The translations under genes were made by a program, and so were the position numbers. 47,324 nucleotides of DNA from DASPHG01 sp035629775 (GTDB lineage Bacteria > Actinomycetota > Thermoleophilia > Solirubrobacterales > Thermoleophilaceae). This document shows, in pieces, positions 15,496 to 24,900 of the stretch. The DNA is taken from NCBI GenBank assembly GCA_035629775.1, contig DASPHG010000056.1:1-47324 (forward strand). Direction: 5' to 3'. Below the pieces are notes generated by a model, which ran no database searches, had not been told where the DNA came from, and worked only from the letters and a program-made list of their open reading frames with translations. Position 1 is the stretch's first letter. Each line of letters starts with the position of its first letter.

Positions 15496-16815
15496 GCGGC
15501 GGCTAGCGAGCTGCTGCAGGTTCGGCATCTTGCCCTGCTGGAGCTGGCGCATCATCTTCTGCATCTGGCCGAACTGCTTGATCAGCTGGTTCACGGCCTG
15601 GACCGACGTGCCCGACCCGCGCGCGATCCGCCGCCGGCGCGACCCGTTGATGATCGACGGGTTCGCGCGCTCCTCCGGCGTCATCGACGTGATGATCGCC
15701 TGAAGGCGGTCCAGCTCGCGCTCGTCGACGTCGAGGTTCCCGAGCTGCGACCCGACGCCCGGGAGCATCTTGAGGATCCCCTGGAGCGGGCCCATCCGGC
15801 GGAGCTGCCGCATCTGCCCGAGGAAGTCGTCGAAGGTCATCTGCCCCTTGCGGATCTTGCGTTCCAGCTCGGCGGCCTGCTCCTCGTCGAACTCCTTCTG
15901 GGCCTTCTCGGCGAGGGTCAGCACGTCGCCCATACCGAGGATCCGCTGCGCCATCCGGTCGGGGTGGAAGCGCTGGAAGTCGCCGATCTTCTCCCCCGTC
16001 GAGGCGTACATGATCGGCTTGCCGGACGCGGCCCGGACGCTCAGCGCCGCGCCGCCGCGCGCGTCGCCGTCGAGCTTCGACATCACGACGCCGTCGAAGT
16101 TCACGTGCTCGGCGAAGCGCTGGGCGACGTCGACCGCCTCCTGGCCCGTCATCGCGTCGAGGACGAGCAGGACGTTGTGCGGCTTCACCCGCTTGCGGAT
16201 CCGAACGAGCTCCTCCATCAGCTCCTCGTCGACGTGGAGCCGGCCCGCGGTGTCCACGATCAGCACGTCCTTGCCGGCCGACTGCTCGAGCGCCCACGCC
16301 GCGATGTCGACCGGATCCCGCTCCGTGCCCTGCTCGAGCACCGTCGCGCCGGCCTGCGTGCCGACCTTGACGAGCTGCTCGACGGCGGCCGGCCGGTAGA
16401 CGTCGCAGGCGGCGATCGCCACGTCCTTGCCGTGCTCCTCGCGCAGGTGGAGCGCGAGCTTCGCGCAGGCGGTCGTCTTGCCGGAGCCCTGGAGCCCCGC
16501 CATCAGGACGACGGTCGGCGGCCTTGCCGCGAAGGCGAGCTCGCGTCCCGCGCCGCCCATCAGCCCCGTCAGCTCGTCCGCCACGATCTTCACGACCTGC
16601 TGGCCGGGATTCAGCGAGGTGAGCACGTCCTGGCCGAGCGCACGCTCCTTCACCGCGTTCGTGAACTCCTTGACGACCGCGAGGTTGACGTCCGCCTCGA
16701 GCAGCGCCAGGCGGATCTGGCGCATCGCCTTCGCGACGTCGTCCTCGGTCAGCTTGCCGTGCGAGCGAACGTCGGCCAGGGTCGCCTGGAGCTTCTCGGA
16801 GAGCGAGTCGAACAC
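15493..16815 (-). CDS. ffh: Signal recognition particle GTPase (Ffh/SRP54)
   Basis: 440 residues from GTG 16815. It binds signal sequences at the ribosome and docks with FtsY. The N domain begins at VFDSLSEKLQATLADVRSHG. The G domain has MAGLQGSGKTTACAKLA, DTAGRLHVDEELM and SKLDGDARGGAALS. The M domain is methionine-rich (GPLQGILKMLPGVG, then RRRRIARGSGTSVQAVN for 4.5S RNA binding, and QMQKMMRQLQQG). A TAGCCT hexamer 8 nt before the GTG suggests its own leaderless promoter. I did not find the 4.5S RNA gene in the window. Confidence 0.96.
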   Translation of the reverse strand: MFDSLSEKLQATLADVRSHGKLTEDDVAKAMRQIRLALLEADVNLAVVKEFTNAVKERALGQDVLTSLNPGQQVVKIVADELTGLMGGAGRELAFAARPPTVVLMAGLQGSGKTTACAKLALHLREEHGKDVAIAACDVYRPAAVEQLVKVGTQAGATVLEQGTERDPVDIAAWALEQSAGKDVLIVDTAGRLHVDEELMEELVRIRKRVKPHNVLLVLDAMTGQEAVDVAQRFAEHVNFDGVVMSKLDGDARGGAALSVRAASGKPIMYASTGEKIGDFQRFHPDRMAQRILGMGDVLTLAEKAQKEFDEEQAAELERKIRKGQMTFDDFLGQMRQLRRMGPLQGILKMLPGVGSQLGNLDVDERELDRLQAIITSMTPEERANPSIINGSRRRRIARGSGTSVQAVNQLIKQFGQMQKMMRQLQQGKMPNLQQLASRR

Positions 16816-16823
16816 GCCGGCTG

Positions 16824-16829
16824 AGGCTA
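16824..16829 (-). promoter_or_regulatory. Candidate -10 (TAGCCT) for ffh
   Basis: TAGCCT on the minus strand ends 8 nt before GTG 16815. The same hexamer stands at the same distance before rpmB, the secreted hydrolase gene and the GT2 gene. Confidence 0.45.
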
Positions 16830-16835
16830 GCGCCG

Positions 16836-17609
16836 CTACTCGATCGCGCTCGCCACCACGTGGGGAACCGGCGCTTCTTCTCCGAAGTCCCCCAGCGTGA
16901 CGGACAGCGCGACCCGCCGGTGCTGCCCGCGAGGGGCGAGGACGACCCGGTCGAGGTATCCGTCCGGGTCGAGGCCGAAGGTGACCGGCTGGCTGCCGAG
17001 CCGTCGCAGGAACGGGAACAACGTCCAGCGGTCCTCGTCGCGAACCCCGGGGCTGCGGGCGAGCGCCGCGAAGTCCACCGGCGCCCTGATGCACTCCGAG
17101 CTCCCGCATCCTTCGAAGGCGCCGCTCGGCCCGGCCACGCGCGGGAGAGCGGCCACCGCCGCGAGCGCCGCGTGGAGGAAGTCCTCGCCACCCGCCGGCT
17201 CCCGCCGGCCGAGATCGAGCGTCGGCGGGTGGTCGTCGAGCCACACGACCCTCGGGTCGCATCGATTCTTCCCGGCCGTGAGCGTCTCGTACAGGCCGCG
17301 CCGCTCCTCGAGCCAGATCAAGAGCCCGTGCGGGAACCCACGCCGCGCCTCCCGGACGGAGCCGCAGAAGCGGTATCCCCGCCGCGGATCGAGGCGACCG
17401 GTCAGGCGGTATCGCACGGAGCGCGCACGAAGCGTCGCCGACATCGCCGCGGGCCCGGCCGCGAGGGTGCGCTCGGCGGCGCCCAGCAGCTCCGGGCGGG
17501 CATCCGGCAGCGGGCCACGCTCGGGATCCTCGTCGCCGACGGCGCAGCCGCCCGCGGCGCCCGCCGCGGCCAGCAAGAAGATGCCTGACCAGAACCTCGC
17601 GCTGCTCAC
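16836..17609 (-). CDS. Putative lipoprotein of unknown function
   Basis: 257 residues from GTG 17609. A hydrophobic N-terminus (FWSGIFLLAAAGAAGGC) ends in a possible but non-ideal lipobox (A-G-G-C22). The mature part has long beta-strand-like stretches (ATLRARSVRYRLTGRLD, YRFCGSVREARRG, RRVALSVTLGDFG) and four further cysteines that may form disulphides. The pattern of alternating strands recalls LolA/LppX-like lipid-binding folds, but this is only an impression. It starts 7 nt after the SPFH stop and is probably co-transcribed with it. Confidence 0.55.
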   Translation of the reverse strand: MSSARFWSGIFLLAAAGAAGGCAVGDEDPERGPLPDARPELLGAAERTLAAGPAAMSATLRARSVRYRLTGRLDPRRGYRFCGSVREARRGFPHGLLIWLEERRGLYETLTAGKNRCDPRVVWLDDHPPTLDLGRREPAGGEDFLHAALAAVAALPRVAGPSGAFEGCGSSECIRAPVDFAALARSPGVRDEDRWTLFPFLRRLGSQPVTFGLDPDGYLDRVVLAPRGQHRRVALSVTLGDFGEEAPVPHVVASAIE

Positions 17610-17616
17610 ATGACGG

Positions 17617-18516
17617 CTACGCGCGGGGCGGGCCGTCCGTCACATCACCCAGGTGCTCCTGCACGCCGCCCGCGATCCGATTGAGCGCCTGGGTCACCTC
17701 GCTCGGGATGATCCAGACCTTGTTCGACTCGCCCTGGGCGATCTGCGGCAGCACCTGGAGGTACTGGTAGGCCAGCAGCTTCGGGTCGGCGTTGCCGCGG
17801 TGGATCGCGTCGAACACCGTCTCGATCGCCTTCGACTCGCCCTCCGCGGTGAGGATCTGCGACTCGCGCGCGCCCTCGGCCTTCAGGATCGACGACTGCT
17901 TCTCGCCCTCCGCGGTCAGGATCTGCGACTGCTTGTAGCCCTCGGCGGTCAGGATCGCGGCACGTTTGTCGCGCTCGGCGCGCATCTGCTTCTCCATCGC
18001 CTCCTGGATCGTGGCCGGCGGGTCGACGGCCTTCAGCTCGACGCGGTTCACGCGAATCCCCCACTTGCCGGTCGCCTCGTCGAGGACGTGGCGCAGGGCG
18101 GCGTTGATCTGGTCGCGCGAGGTCAGCGTGTCCTCCAGCGTCATGCCGCCGATCACGTTGCGCAGCGTCGTGACGGTGAGCTGCTCGATCGCGCCGATGT
18201 AGTCGGCGATCTCGTACGTGGCCGACTTCGCGTCCGTCACCTGGAAGTAGATGACGGTGTCGATGTTCACCACGAGGTTGTCCTCGGTGATCACCGGCTG
18301 CGGCGGGAACGAGACCACCGTTTCGCGGAGGTCGATCAGCGGCTTAAGGCGATCGACGAACGGGATGAGGAGCGAGAGGCCAGCGTCCAGCGTGCGCTGG
18401 TAGCGCCCGAGCCGCTCGACGATGCCGGCACGCGCCTGGGGCACGATCCGGATCGAGCGCGAGAGAACGAACAGCACGAAGAGCGCGATCAGTGCAAGGA
18501 CGATCAACTCGGCCAT
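17617..18516 (-). CDS. SPFH/stomatin-like membrane protein (band 7)
   Basis: 299 residues. One N-terminal membrane segment (AELIVLALIALFVLFVLS) is followed by the SPFH domain (IVPQARAGIVERLGRYQRTL, FVDRLKPLIDLRE, VITEDNLVVNIDTVIYFQV) and a long coiled coil with repeated ILTAEG units (EGYKQSQILTAEGEKQ). The C-terminus GESNKVWIIPSE matches the QmcA/stomatin branch. Such proteins form oligomers that organise membrane domains and assist proteases. The partner nfeD lies directly upstream. A perfect AGGAGG overlaps the nfeD stop 7 nt before the ATG, one of the few strong Shine-Dalgarno sites here. Confidence 0.92.
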   Translation of the reverse strand: MAELIVLALIALFVLFVLSRSIRIVPQARAGIVERLGRYQRTLDAGLSLLIPFVDRLKPLIDLRETVVSFPPQPVITEDNLVVNIDTVIYFQVTDAKSATYEIADYIGAIEQLTVTTLRNVIGGMTLEDTLTSRDQINAALRHVLDEATGKWGIRVNRVELKAVDPPATIQEAMEKQMRAERDKRAAILTAEGYKQSQILTAEGEKQSSILKAEGARESQILTAEGESKAIETVFDAIHRGNADPKLLAYQYLQVLPQIAQGESNKVWIIPSEVTQALNRIAGGVQEHLGDVTDGPPRA

Positions 18517-18523
18517 CTCGGAA

Positions 18524-18529
18524 CCTCCT
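18524..18529 (-). promoter_or_regulatory. Strong ribosome-binding site AGGAGG for the SPFH gene
   Basis: AGGAGG on the minus strand, 7 nt before ATG 18516, overlaps the TAG stop of nfeD (TAGGAGG). It fixes the SPFH start and rejects the much longer upstream reading to 19080. Confidence 0.8.
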
Positions 18530-18953
18530 AGTCGGAAACGAGCGCCGTCGCGCCCTCGATCTTCAGCACCTCGACGCGCGCGCCCTCGTCGTACACCTCG
18601 TCCTCGTCGTAGGGGCGCGCAGACCACTCCTCCCCGCCGATCTTGACCGTGCCGCCACCCACGTGGACGCGCTCGATCACGGTCGCCCGCGCGCCGATGA
18701 GGGCCGCGGTGCCGGTGCGGATCGACGCCGGTGTGTTCAGATGCCTGCGCGCGACCGGCCGGATGAACGCGAGCGACCCGAGCGAGGCGAGGATGAACAC
18801 GATCAGCTGGAGCGTCAGGCTGCCGCCCGCCGCGGCCACGAGCGCCGCCGGCAGGGCGGCGAGCGACACCGCCCCGAGGAAGAAGCCGAGTGTTGCCACC
18901 TCCCCCGCCGCGAGCACCGCGGCGGCGATCAGCCAGAAGACCCAGTCGGGCAC
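18528..18953 (-). CDS. NfeD-like membrane protein
   Basis: 141 residues, GTG start. Several membrane helices (WVFWLIAAAVLAAGEVATLG; LAALPAALVAAAGG; LQLIVFILASLGSLAFI) are followed by a C-terminal OB-fold (GTAALIGARATVIERVHVGG ... GGEEWSARP) ending VEVLKIEGATALVSD, the typical short NfeD arrangement without the protease domain. NfeD binds the SPFH protein next to it and modulates membrane microdomains. A TAGGAT hexamer 6 nt before the GTG suggests a start of transcription here. Confidence 0.88.
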   Translation of the reverse strand: MPDWVFWLIAAAVLAAGEVATLGFFLGAVSLAALPAALVAAAGGSLTLQLIVFILASLGSLAFIRPVARRHLNTPASIRTGTAALIGARATVIERVHVGGGTVKIGGEEWSARPYDEDEVYDEGARVEVLKIEGATALVSD

Positions 18954-18959
18954 GTAACG

Positions 18960-18965
18960 ATCCTA
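18960..18965 (-). promoter_or_regulatory. Candidate -10 (TAGGAT) for nfeD
   Basis: TAGGAT on the minus strand includes the TAG stop of the PLP-enzyme gene and ends 6 nt before GTG 18953. Confidence 0.3.
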
Positions 18966-20012
18966 CGTCCGCTCGAGCGCGCGTGCCAACGCCTGGGCGA
19001 TGTCCTCCGCCAGCGCGTCCGGGTCCTCGCAGCCCGCGCTGAGGCGGATCCACCCCTCCGGGATGTCGTCGCTGCCCCACCGCGCCCGGCGCTCGGCGGT
19101 CGTATGGGTGCCGCCGAAGCTGGTCGCCTCGGTCACGAAGGCCGCCGCCGCGAGGAACGCGTCCGCCGCGGCCTCGCTGGGGAGCGTGAATCCGATGACC
19201 GGGCCGAAACGCGTCATCTGGCGCCCCGCGATCTCGTGGGCGGGATCGGAGGGAAGGCCCGGGTAGCGGACGGGCACGTGCTCGGCGATCACCTGGGCCA
19301 GGCGGAGCGCGTTCGCGCAGGCGCGCTCGAGGCGCACGTCAAGCGTCGCGAGCGAACGGTGGGCGAGCCACACCTCGAACGGCCCCGCGACGGTGCCGAG
19401 CTTGCCGCGCGCGGTGCGCACAGCGTCCATGTCCGCGCCCGCCGCGTAGCCGAGGATTAGGTCGCTGTGGCCCGTCATCGCCTTCGACGCGCTCGCCATC
19501 ACGTAGTCGGCGCCGAGCTGGAGCGGGCGCTGGCCGAGGGGCGTCACGAGCGTGTTGTCGACCACGAGCGTGGCGTCAGACGCCTGCGCCACCGCCGCGA
19601 TGTCCACCACGTCAAGCCCCGGGTTCGACGGCGTCTCGACCCAGACGACCTTCGCGTCGCCGGCCGCGTCGACGAAGGCCTCCGTGTCCGTCGGCACCTC
19701 GCGGACGTCGTAGGGCAGGAGGTCGTGCGCCAACGCGCGGACGGTGAAGTAGGCGTCCTTCGGCAGGACGACGCGCTCGCCCGGCTCGAGCAGCGCGTGG
19801 AGGAGCGTGGTGACGGCGCCCATCCCGGACCCGAACACGGCCGCCTCACCCCCCTCGAGCTCGCCGACCGCCTGCTCGTAGGCCCGCCAGGTCGGGTTGT
19901 CGTAGCGGCCGTAGGTGTAGGGCTTCCCCTCGGGCGAGCCGGACAGGTGGAAGGGCGCCGCGAAGGTCGGGCCGGGCAGGAACGGGTCGCCGTCTTCGGG
20001 CGGGCGCTTCAC
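18963..20012 (-). CDS. Cys/Met-metabolism PLP-dependent enzyme (cystathionine gamma-synthase/lyase family)
   Basis: 349 residues from GTG 20012 (overlaps the ftsY stop as GTGA). Family motifs: YGRYDNPTWRAYEQAVGELE, AAVFGSGMGAV, VVWVETPSNPGLDVVD, LVVDNTLVTPLGQRPLQLGA and the PLP-lysine block MASASKAMTGHSDLI. The C-terminal part keeps GGTHTTAERRARW and IRLSAGCEDPDAL. The reaction could be gamma-synthase, gamma-lyase or sulfhydrylase and cannot be settled by eye. It is slightly shorter than the usual 380 residues. Its position between ftsY and nfeD gives no pathway hint. Confidence 0.88.
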   Translation of the reverse strand: MKRPPEDGDPFLPGPTFAAPFHLSGSPEGKPYTYGRYDNPTWRAYEQAVGELEGGEAAVFGSGMGAVTTLLHALLEPGERVVLPKDAYFTVRALAHDLLPYDVREVPTDTEAFVDAAGDAKVVWVETPSNPGLDVVDIAAVAQASDATLVVDNTLVTPLGQRPLQLGADYVMASASKAMTGHSDLILGYAAGADMDAVRTARGKLGTVAGPFEVWLAHRSLATLDVRLERACANALRLAQVIAEHVPVRYPGLPSDPAHEIAGRQMTRFGPVIGFTLPSEAAADAFLAAAAFVTEATSFGGTHTTAERRARWGSDDIPEGWIRLSAGCEDPDALAEDIAQALARALERT

Positions 20013-21034
20013 CGCCCGAGTATCGCGCGCGCGAACTCGTCGGGGTCGAACGGGCGCAGGTCCTCGAGCGCCTCGCCGATCCCGATCAGCTTGACGGGCA
20101 GCCCGAGCTCGCCGGCGATCGCGAGCGTGATGCCGCCCTTCGCGGTGCCGTCGAGCTTGGTCAGCACGATGCCGGTGACGTCCACGGCGTCCTGGAAGAG
20201 CTTCGCCTGCCGCAGCCCGTTCTGGCCGGTCGTGGCGTCGATCGTGAGGAGCGTCTCGTGCGGGGCGCCCGGGAGCTGCTTGTCGATCACCCGTCTGACC
20301 TTCGCGAGCTCCTCCATCAGGTTCGTCTGCGTGTGGAGCCGGCCGGCCGTGTCGACGATCACCACGTCGTGGCCGCGCGCCCCCGCCGCCGCCACGGCGT
20401 CGAACGCCACCGCGCCGGGGTCCGAGCCCTGCTCGGCGCGGACGAGCTCGCAGCCGGCGCGCTCTGCCCACTCGGCGAGCTGCTCGACCGCCGCGGCCCG
20501 GTACGTGTCGCCGGCCGCAAGGAGCACCGACTGTCCCAGCTCGCGCTGGAGGTGCCAGGCGAGCTTGCCGATCGTCGTCGTCTTCCCGGTGCCGTTGACG
20601 CCGACGGTCAGGATCACGGTGGGCCTCGGCGTGATGTCGATGGTCGCCGGGCCGTCCGGCGTCGCCGCCTCGGCAAGCAGCTCGCACAGCCGTGCCTCGA
20701 AGGGCTCGCCGGCCTGCAGCGAGCCCGCCTCGACCTCGCGCTCGAGCTGGGTCACGATCGCGGCCGTGGTCTGGGCGCCGACGTCCGCGTAGATCAGGGT
20801 CTCCTCCAGCCGCTCCCAGGCCTCCTCGTCGAGCGTCTGGAAGAGGGTCGACTGGAGCTCTGCCGCGAGCGCCTCGCGTGTGCGGCGCATGTTGTCGCGA
20901 AGGCGGCGGAAGAAGCCGTCGGGGACGGAGCCCTTTCTTCCGCCCGAGTCGCCGGGCTCCGCAGAGGACGCGCCATGTGCAAGAAAGGGCTCCGTCCCTG
21001 TTCTTGTCACGAAGAGGTCTTGCCAGCTACGCAC
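20009..21034 (-). CDS. ftsY: Signal recognition particle receptor FtsY, with a palindromic insertion near its 5' end
   Basis: Up to 341 residues. The NG core starts at GFFRRLRDNMRRTREALAAE. GTPase motifs are GVNGTGKTTTIGKLAW, AGDTYRAAAVEQL, DTAGRLHTQTNLMEEL and TKLDGTAKGG. It is the membrane-associated receptor for Ffh. Between the two possible starts (GTG 21034, overlapping the permease stop by 8 bp; GTG 21010) and the core lies a 77-bp inverted repeat read in frame as EPFLAHGASSAEPGDSGG and flanking residues. No ATG/GTG/TTG exists between this element and the core, so the element is translated in either case. Confidence 0.93.
   Translation of the reverse strand: MRSWQDLFVTRTGTEPFLAHGASSAEPGDSGGRKGSVPDGFFRRLRDNMRRTREALAAELQSTLFQTLDEEAWERLEETLIYADVGAQTTAAIVTQLEREVEAGSLQAGEPFEARLCELLAEAATPDGPATIDITPRPTVILTVGVNGTGKTTTIGKLAWHLQRELGQSVLLAAGDTYRAAAVEQLAEWAERAGCELVRAEQGSDPGAVAFDAVAAAGARGHDVVIVDTAGRLHTQTNLMEELAKVRRVIDKQLPGAPHETLLTIDATTGQNGLRQAKLFQDAVDVTGIVLTKLDGTAKGGITLAIAGELGLPVKLIGIGEALEDLRPFDPDEFARAILGR
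20922..20998. repeat. 77-bp REP/MITE-like element with perfect 18-bp inverted repeats
   Basis: GGGACGGAGCCCTTTCTT at 20922-20939 and its exact reverse complement at 20981-20998 flank a 41-bp centre. The element lies entirely inside the ftsY reading frame. It looks like a small non-autonomous repeat that inserted here. No second copy occurs in the window, so repeat-family membership is untested. Confidence 0.7.
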
Positions 21035-21932
21035 GAGCCTCGGCGGGGTGGTCCTCCAGCGGCATCGGGTGGCGGCGGTGGACGTACCAGGAGAGCAGCG
21101 CGAGGAAGGCCGGCACGATGACGATCACCGACGGGTGGAGCCCGACCCCGGCCTTCGTCATCACGCCAAGCGCGGCGGCGGCGAGGATGATCCCGAGCGC
21201 GTAGCGCAGGCCGACGACGGGCACGTGCGGGACCAGGGCGGTGCCGATCCAGACGCCGGGCAGGGACCCGATCAGGATCGTGCCCATCAGCGCGAAGTCG
21301 ACGTTGCCGCTGGCCCAGTGCGCGAGCCCCGCGGTCCAGAGCAGGACCGCCGCGTGGAACACGTCGGTGCCCACGACCCGCCGCGGGCTGAGCTTGTAGA
21401 GCAGGATCAGGACCAGCCCGACCAGCGCGCCCGAGCCGACCGAGGTCAGGCCGAGCACGAACCCGAGGACCATGCCGATCGCGACCGTCCCGAACTTGCT
21501 GATCCGGCGCTGAAGCATGGCCGCGTCCCGTTCCTTGGCCACGAGGCCCGGGCGGAAGAGCGCGCGGTAGAGGGTCGCCCCGGCCGCCAGGAACAGCGCA
21601 CCCGCGACGATGCCGAGCAGGACCGGCTCGAAGTCGTCGCCGTACTCCTCGTGGAGCTTGTTCACGGTCATCACGCCGAGGATCGAGCCGGGCATCGACC
21701 CCGCGGCCAGGAACCACGACAGGCGCAGGTCCACGTGGCCCGCCCGGAGGTGGCGCCAGCCGCCGACCGTCTTCGTGATCGCCCCGTACGCCAGGTCGGT
21801 CCCGATCGTGACCACCGGGCTGTACCCGCCGGCGATCAGGAGGAGCGGCGTCATGAGCGAGCCACCGCCGACTCCGGTAAGGCCGATGAGGACGCCTACG
21901 CCGAAGCCGAAGACGACGATGAGCGGGTCCAT
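21027..21932 (-). CDS. TauE/SafE (TSUP) family membrane permease
   Basis: 301 residues from ATG 21932, about eight membrane segments. The two family half-motifs are seen: GVGVLIGLTGVGGGSLMTPL near the N-terminus and MVLGFVLGLTSVGSGALVGL in the second half. TSUP proteins export or import small organic sulfur or sulfonate compounds such as sulfite. No sulfur-metabolism operon surrounds it, although a Cys/Met-type PLP enzyme is two genes downstream. It lies between smc and ftsY, normally close neighbours. Confidence 0.87.
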   Translation of the reverse strand: MDPLIVVFGFGVGVLIGLTGVGGGSLMTPLLLIAGGYSPVVTIGTDLAYGAITKTVGGWRHLRAGHVDLRLSWFLAAGSMPGSILGVMTVNKLHEEYGDDFEPVLLGIVAGALFLAAGATLYRALFRPGLVAKERDAAMLQRRISKFGTVAIGMVLGFVLGLTSVGSGALVGLVLILLYKLSPRRVVGTDVFHAAVLLWTAGLAHWASGNVDFALMGTILIGSLPGVWIGTALVPHVPVVGLRYALGIILAAAALGVMTKAGVGLHPSVIVIVPAFLALLSWYVHRRHPMPLEDHPAEARA

Positions 21933-21964
21933 GGTGGGGTGTAGTCCTAGCGGACGCGCTCGCG

Positions 21965-24900
21965 CTAGGCGGCCGCTTCGTCCGTTTCCTGCACCACCTC
22001 GAGCGACCGCTCGCGTTCTGGCAACCGCCGCGAGACGACCTTCGAGACGCCGTTCCCGCCCATGCTGACCCCGTAGAGAACGTCCGCCGCGTCCATGGTC
22101 CGCTTCTGGTGGGTCACGATGATGAACTGCGCGCGGTCGGAGTACCGGTGGATGAGCTGGAGGAACCGGTCGATGTTCAGGTCGTCGAGCGCCGCCTCGA
22201 CCTCGTCGAGGATGTAGAAGGGGCACGGGCGCGCGAGGAACACGGCGAACATGAACGCCAGCGCGACGAGCGACTTCTCGCCGCCTGAGAGCAGCGAGAG
22301 CTTCTTCATCGACTTACCCGCCGGCGTCACCTCGACCTCGACGCCGGGCGCGTCCTCGTCCGGCTGCTCCTCCGCCTCGGCCGCGGCCTCCTCCGCCTCC
22401 TCGGCCTGCTGCTCCGCCGCGACCTCCTCGCCCCCGAGGACCGGCTTCGGGCCCTCCGGGCTGACCAGCCGCAGCCGGCCGCGGCCACCCGGGAACAGGT
22501 GCCCGACGACCTCCTCGAAGTTGCGCGCGGCCTGCTCGAAGGTCTGCTCGAACGCCTCGCGGATGCGGCGGTCGGTTTCCTTGATCAGGCCCTCGAGCTC
22601 CGTGAGCGCCTGCTCGAGGTCGCCGCGCTGGGTCTCGAGCTCCTCGACGTGGGCGATGGCCTCCTCGTACTCCTGCTCGGCGAGCGGGTTGACCGGCCCG
22701 AGCTGCTCACGCCGCCGTGCGAGCCGCTCGACGCGCGCCGCGAGCTCCTCACGCCGTTCGGCCGCCAGTGGCTCGCCCGCGGGCTCCGCGGGCAGTTCCA
22801 GCTTCGCCGCGATCTCGGTGAGCCGCGCCGCCGACTCGTGCTCGACGTCGCGTGCCTGCTGGGCGCGCACCTCGGCCTGCGTCACGGCGTCGCTCGCGGC
22901 CTTCAGTTGCGCCTGGATCTCGACCTCCCCGCGCGCGCACGCGCGCAGCTCGTCGGCCGTGCGCCGGCCGACCTCCTCGTCGGCCGCGAGCTGCTCGGCG
23001 AGCGCGTCACGACGCACGGCCACGGCGTCCGCCGCCCGCTCGAGGACCGTCGCGGCGCGCTCCGCCTGCGTCGCGAGCACGGCGCAGCGCTCCGCGCGGG
23101 AGCGCAGGCGCGCGATCCGCTGCTCGCGCTCGGCGCGCTCGTGCTGCGCGCGGTCCGCCAGCCTGCGCTCGGCGCCGAGATCCGCCTCGACGCGGGCGCG
23201 GCGAACCGCCGCCTGCCCCTCTTCCGGAGCGCTGCGGCGCAGCTCGATCCGGCGCGTGGCACGGCGCAGCAGCTCGTCGGCCTCGTCGAGCGCGCGCCCC
23301 GCTTCCTGCGCTTGCGTGCGTGCCGCCTCGCGCCGCTCGAGCCGTTCGCTGACGAGTGCGGCCGCGTGGGCGACCGCCTCCGTGGCCGCCGCCTCCTCGC
23401 CTGCCGCCTCCTGCGCGGCCGTGATCAGCCTGTGCTGCGACGCGCGCGCCTCGAGTATGCGCTCCTCGCCGCCGGCCGGGGCCTGGCGCAGCTCGCCGCT
23501 TGCCCCGAAGAACGCGCGCCCGCGCGGCGTGACCGCGACACCCGTGAAGTCGCGCGGGACGGCGGCGAGGTCGTCCACGAGCCAGGCGTCGCCCAGGAGG
23601 CGCTCGACGACCGGCGCGAGGTCGGCGGGCGGGCGCACGTGGTCGAGGATGCGCGCGGCGCCTGCCGCCGGTGAGCGGCCGTCTGCGCCGCGGCCCTCGT
23701 GGGCGGCGACAATCGCACTGCCGCCGTCGCGCAGCCCGTCGAGCAGGGTCTGCCCTTCGCCGAGGCTCGCGACGACGCCCGCGCGCAGGCGCGAGCCGAG
23801 CGCAGCCGCGACCGCCAGCTCGAATCCCTCGTCCACCTCGAGCTCGGCGGCAAGCGTGCGGGCGTCATCCGGCGCCGCCGCGGCGGTGCTCAAGAAATGG
23901 TTCACGGTGGCGAGCTCCGAACCGGCCTTCGCGGCGGCCGCGCGCGCCGACTCCTCGCGCCGCTCGGCCTGGCGCTGCTCGCCGCGCGCCTCCTCGACGG
24001 CCTGCTCGGCCTCGAGGATCGCCGCCCGCGCGCCGTCGACCGCGGCGGTGGCCTCTTCGCGCCGGCCCTCCGCGGCCACGCGGTCCTGCTCGAGCTCCGC
24101 AAACTCGTCCTCGAGCCGCGTGTCGCGCTCCGAGTCGAGCGTGCTCAGCTCGGCCTCGAGCGCCGCGATCCGCTCCTGGCTGCCCGTGTCCTCCTCGCCC
24201 GCCGCGCCGCCGGCCAGTTCCTCCGCGTCCCGGCGGTCGCGCGCGGCATCCTCGGCGGCCGACCCCGCCGCGTCGTGCGCCCGGTCGGCGCGAAGGGCGA
24301 TCCCGTCCGCGGCCGCCCGGGCGGCGAACAGGCTGCTGGACAGCCGCTCGCGCGCACGCGAGTGCTCGGCGAAGGCCTCCTCGGCCGCCTCGCGGCGCTC
24401 GGCGACCTCGGCCAGCAGGCGCTCGGCCTCGTCGCGCGCGGCGCCGGCCTGTGCCGCGGCCGCCTCGGCGTTCGCCAGGTCCGCCCGCGCGCTCCGCAGG
24501 TCGTCGGCGGCCAGCTCGAGGCCCGCTTCGAGCGACTGGCGCTCGAGCCGCTGGTGAAGCTCGGCCGCCTCGGCCTGGCGCTTGAGCGGCCTGAGCCGCG
24601 AGCGCGCCTCGCGCTCGACGTCGAGCGCCCGGGCCAGGTTGTCCTGGGTGCGCTCGAGCTTGAGCTGCGCGCGCCGCCGGCGCTTGCGGTGCTTGCCGAG
24701 CCCCGCCGCCTCCTCGATCAGGAGACGCCGGTCGCGCGGCTTCGAATGGATGATCGACTCGACCCGGCCCTGCGACACGACCGAGTGCATCTCCTTGCCG
24801 AGGCCGGTGTCCGAAAGCACCTCGAGCACGTCGACCATCCGGCAGCGCGCTCCGTTCAGGCGGTACTCACCCTCCCCGTCGCGCGAGAGCTTGCGCATGA

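Noticed and set aside
22251..24557. Long Ser/Ala/Arg-rich plus-strand frame opposite smc
   Set aside because: Low-complexity shadow of the SMC coiled coil, no start signal and no family similarity.
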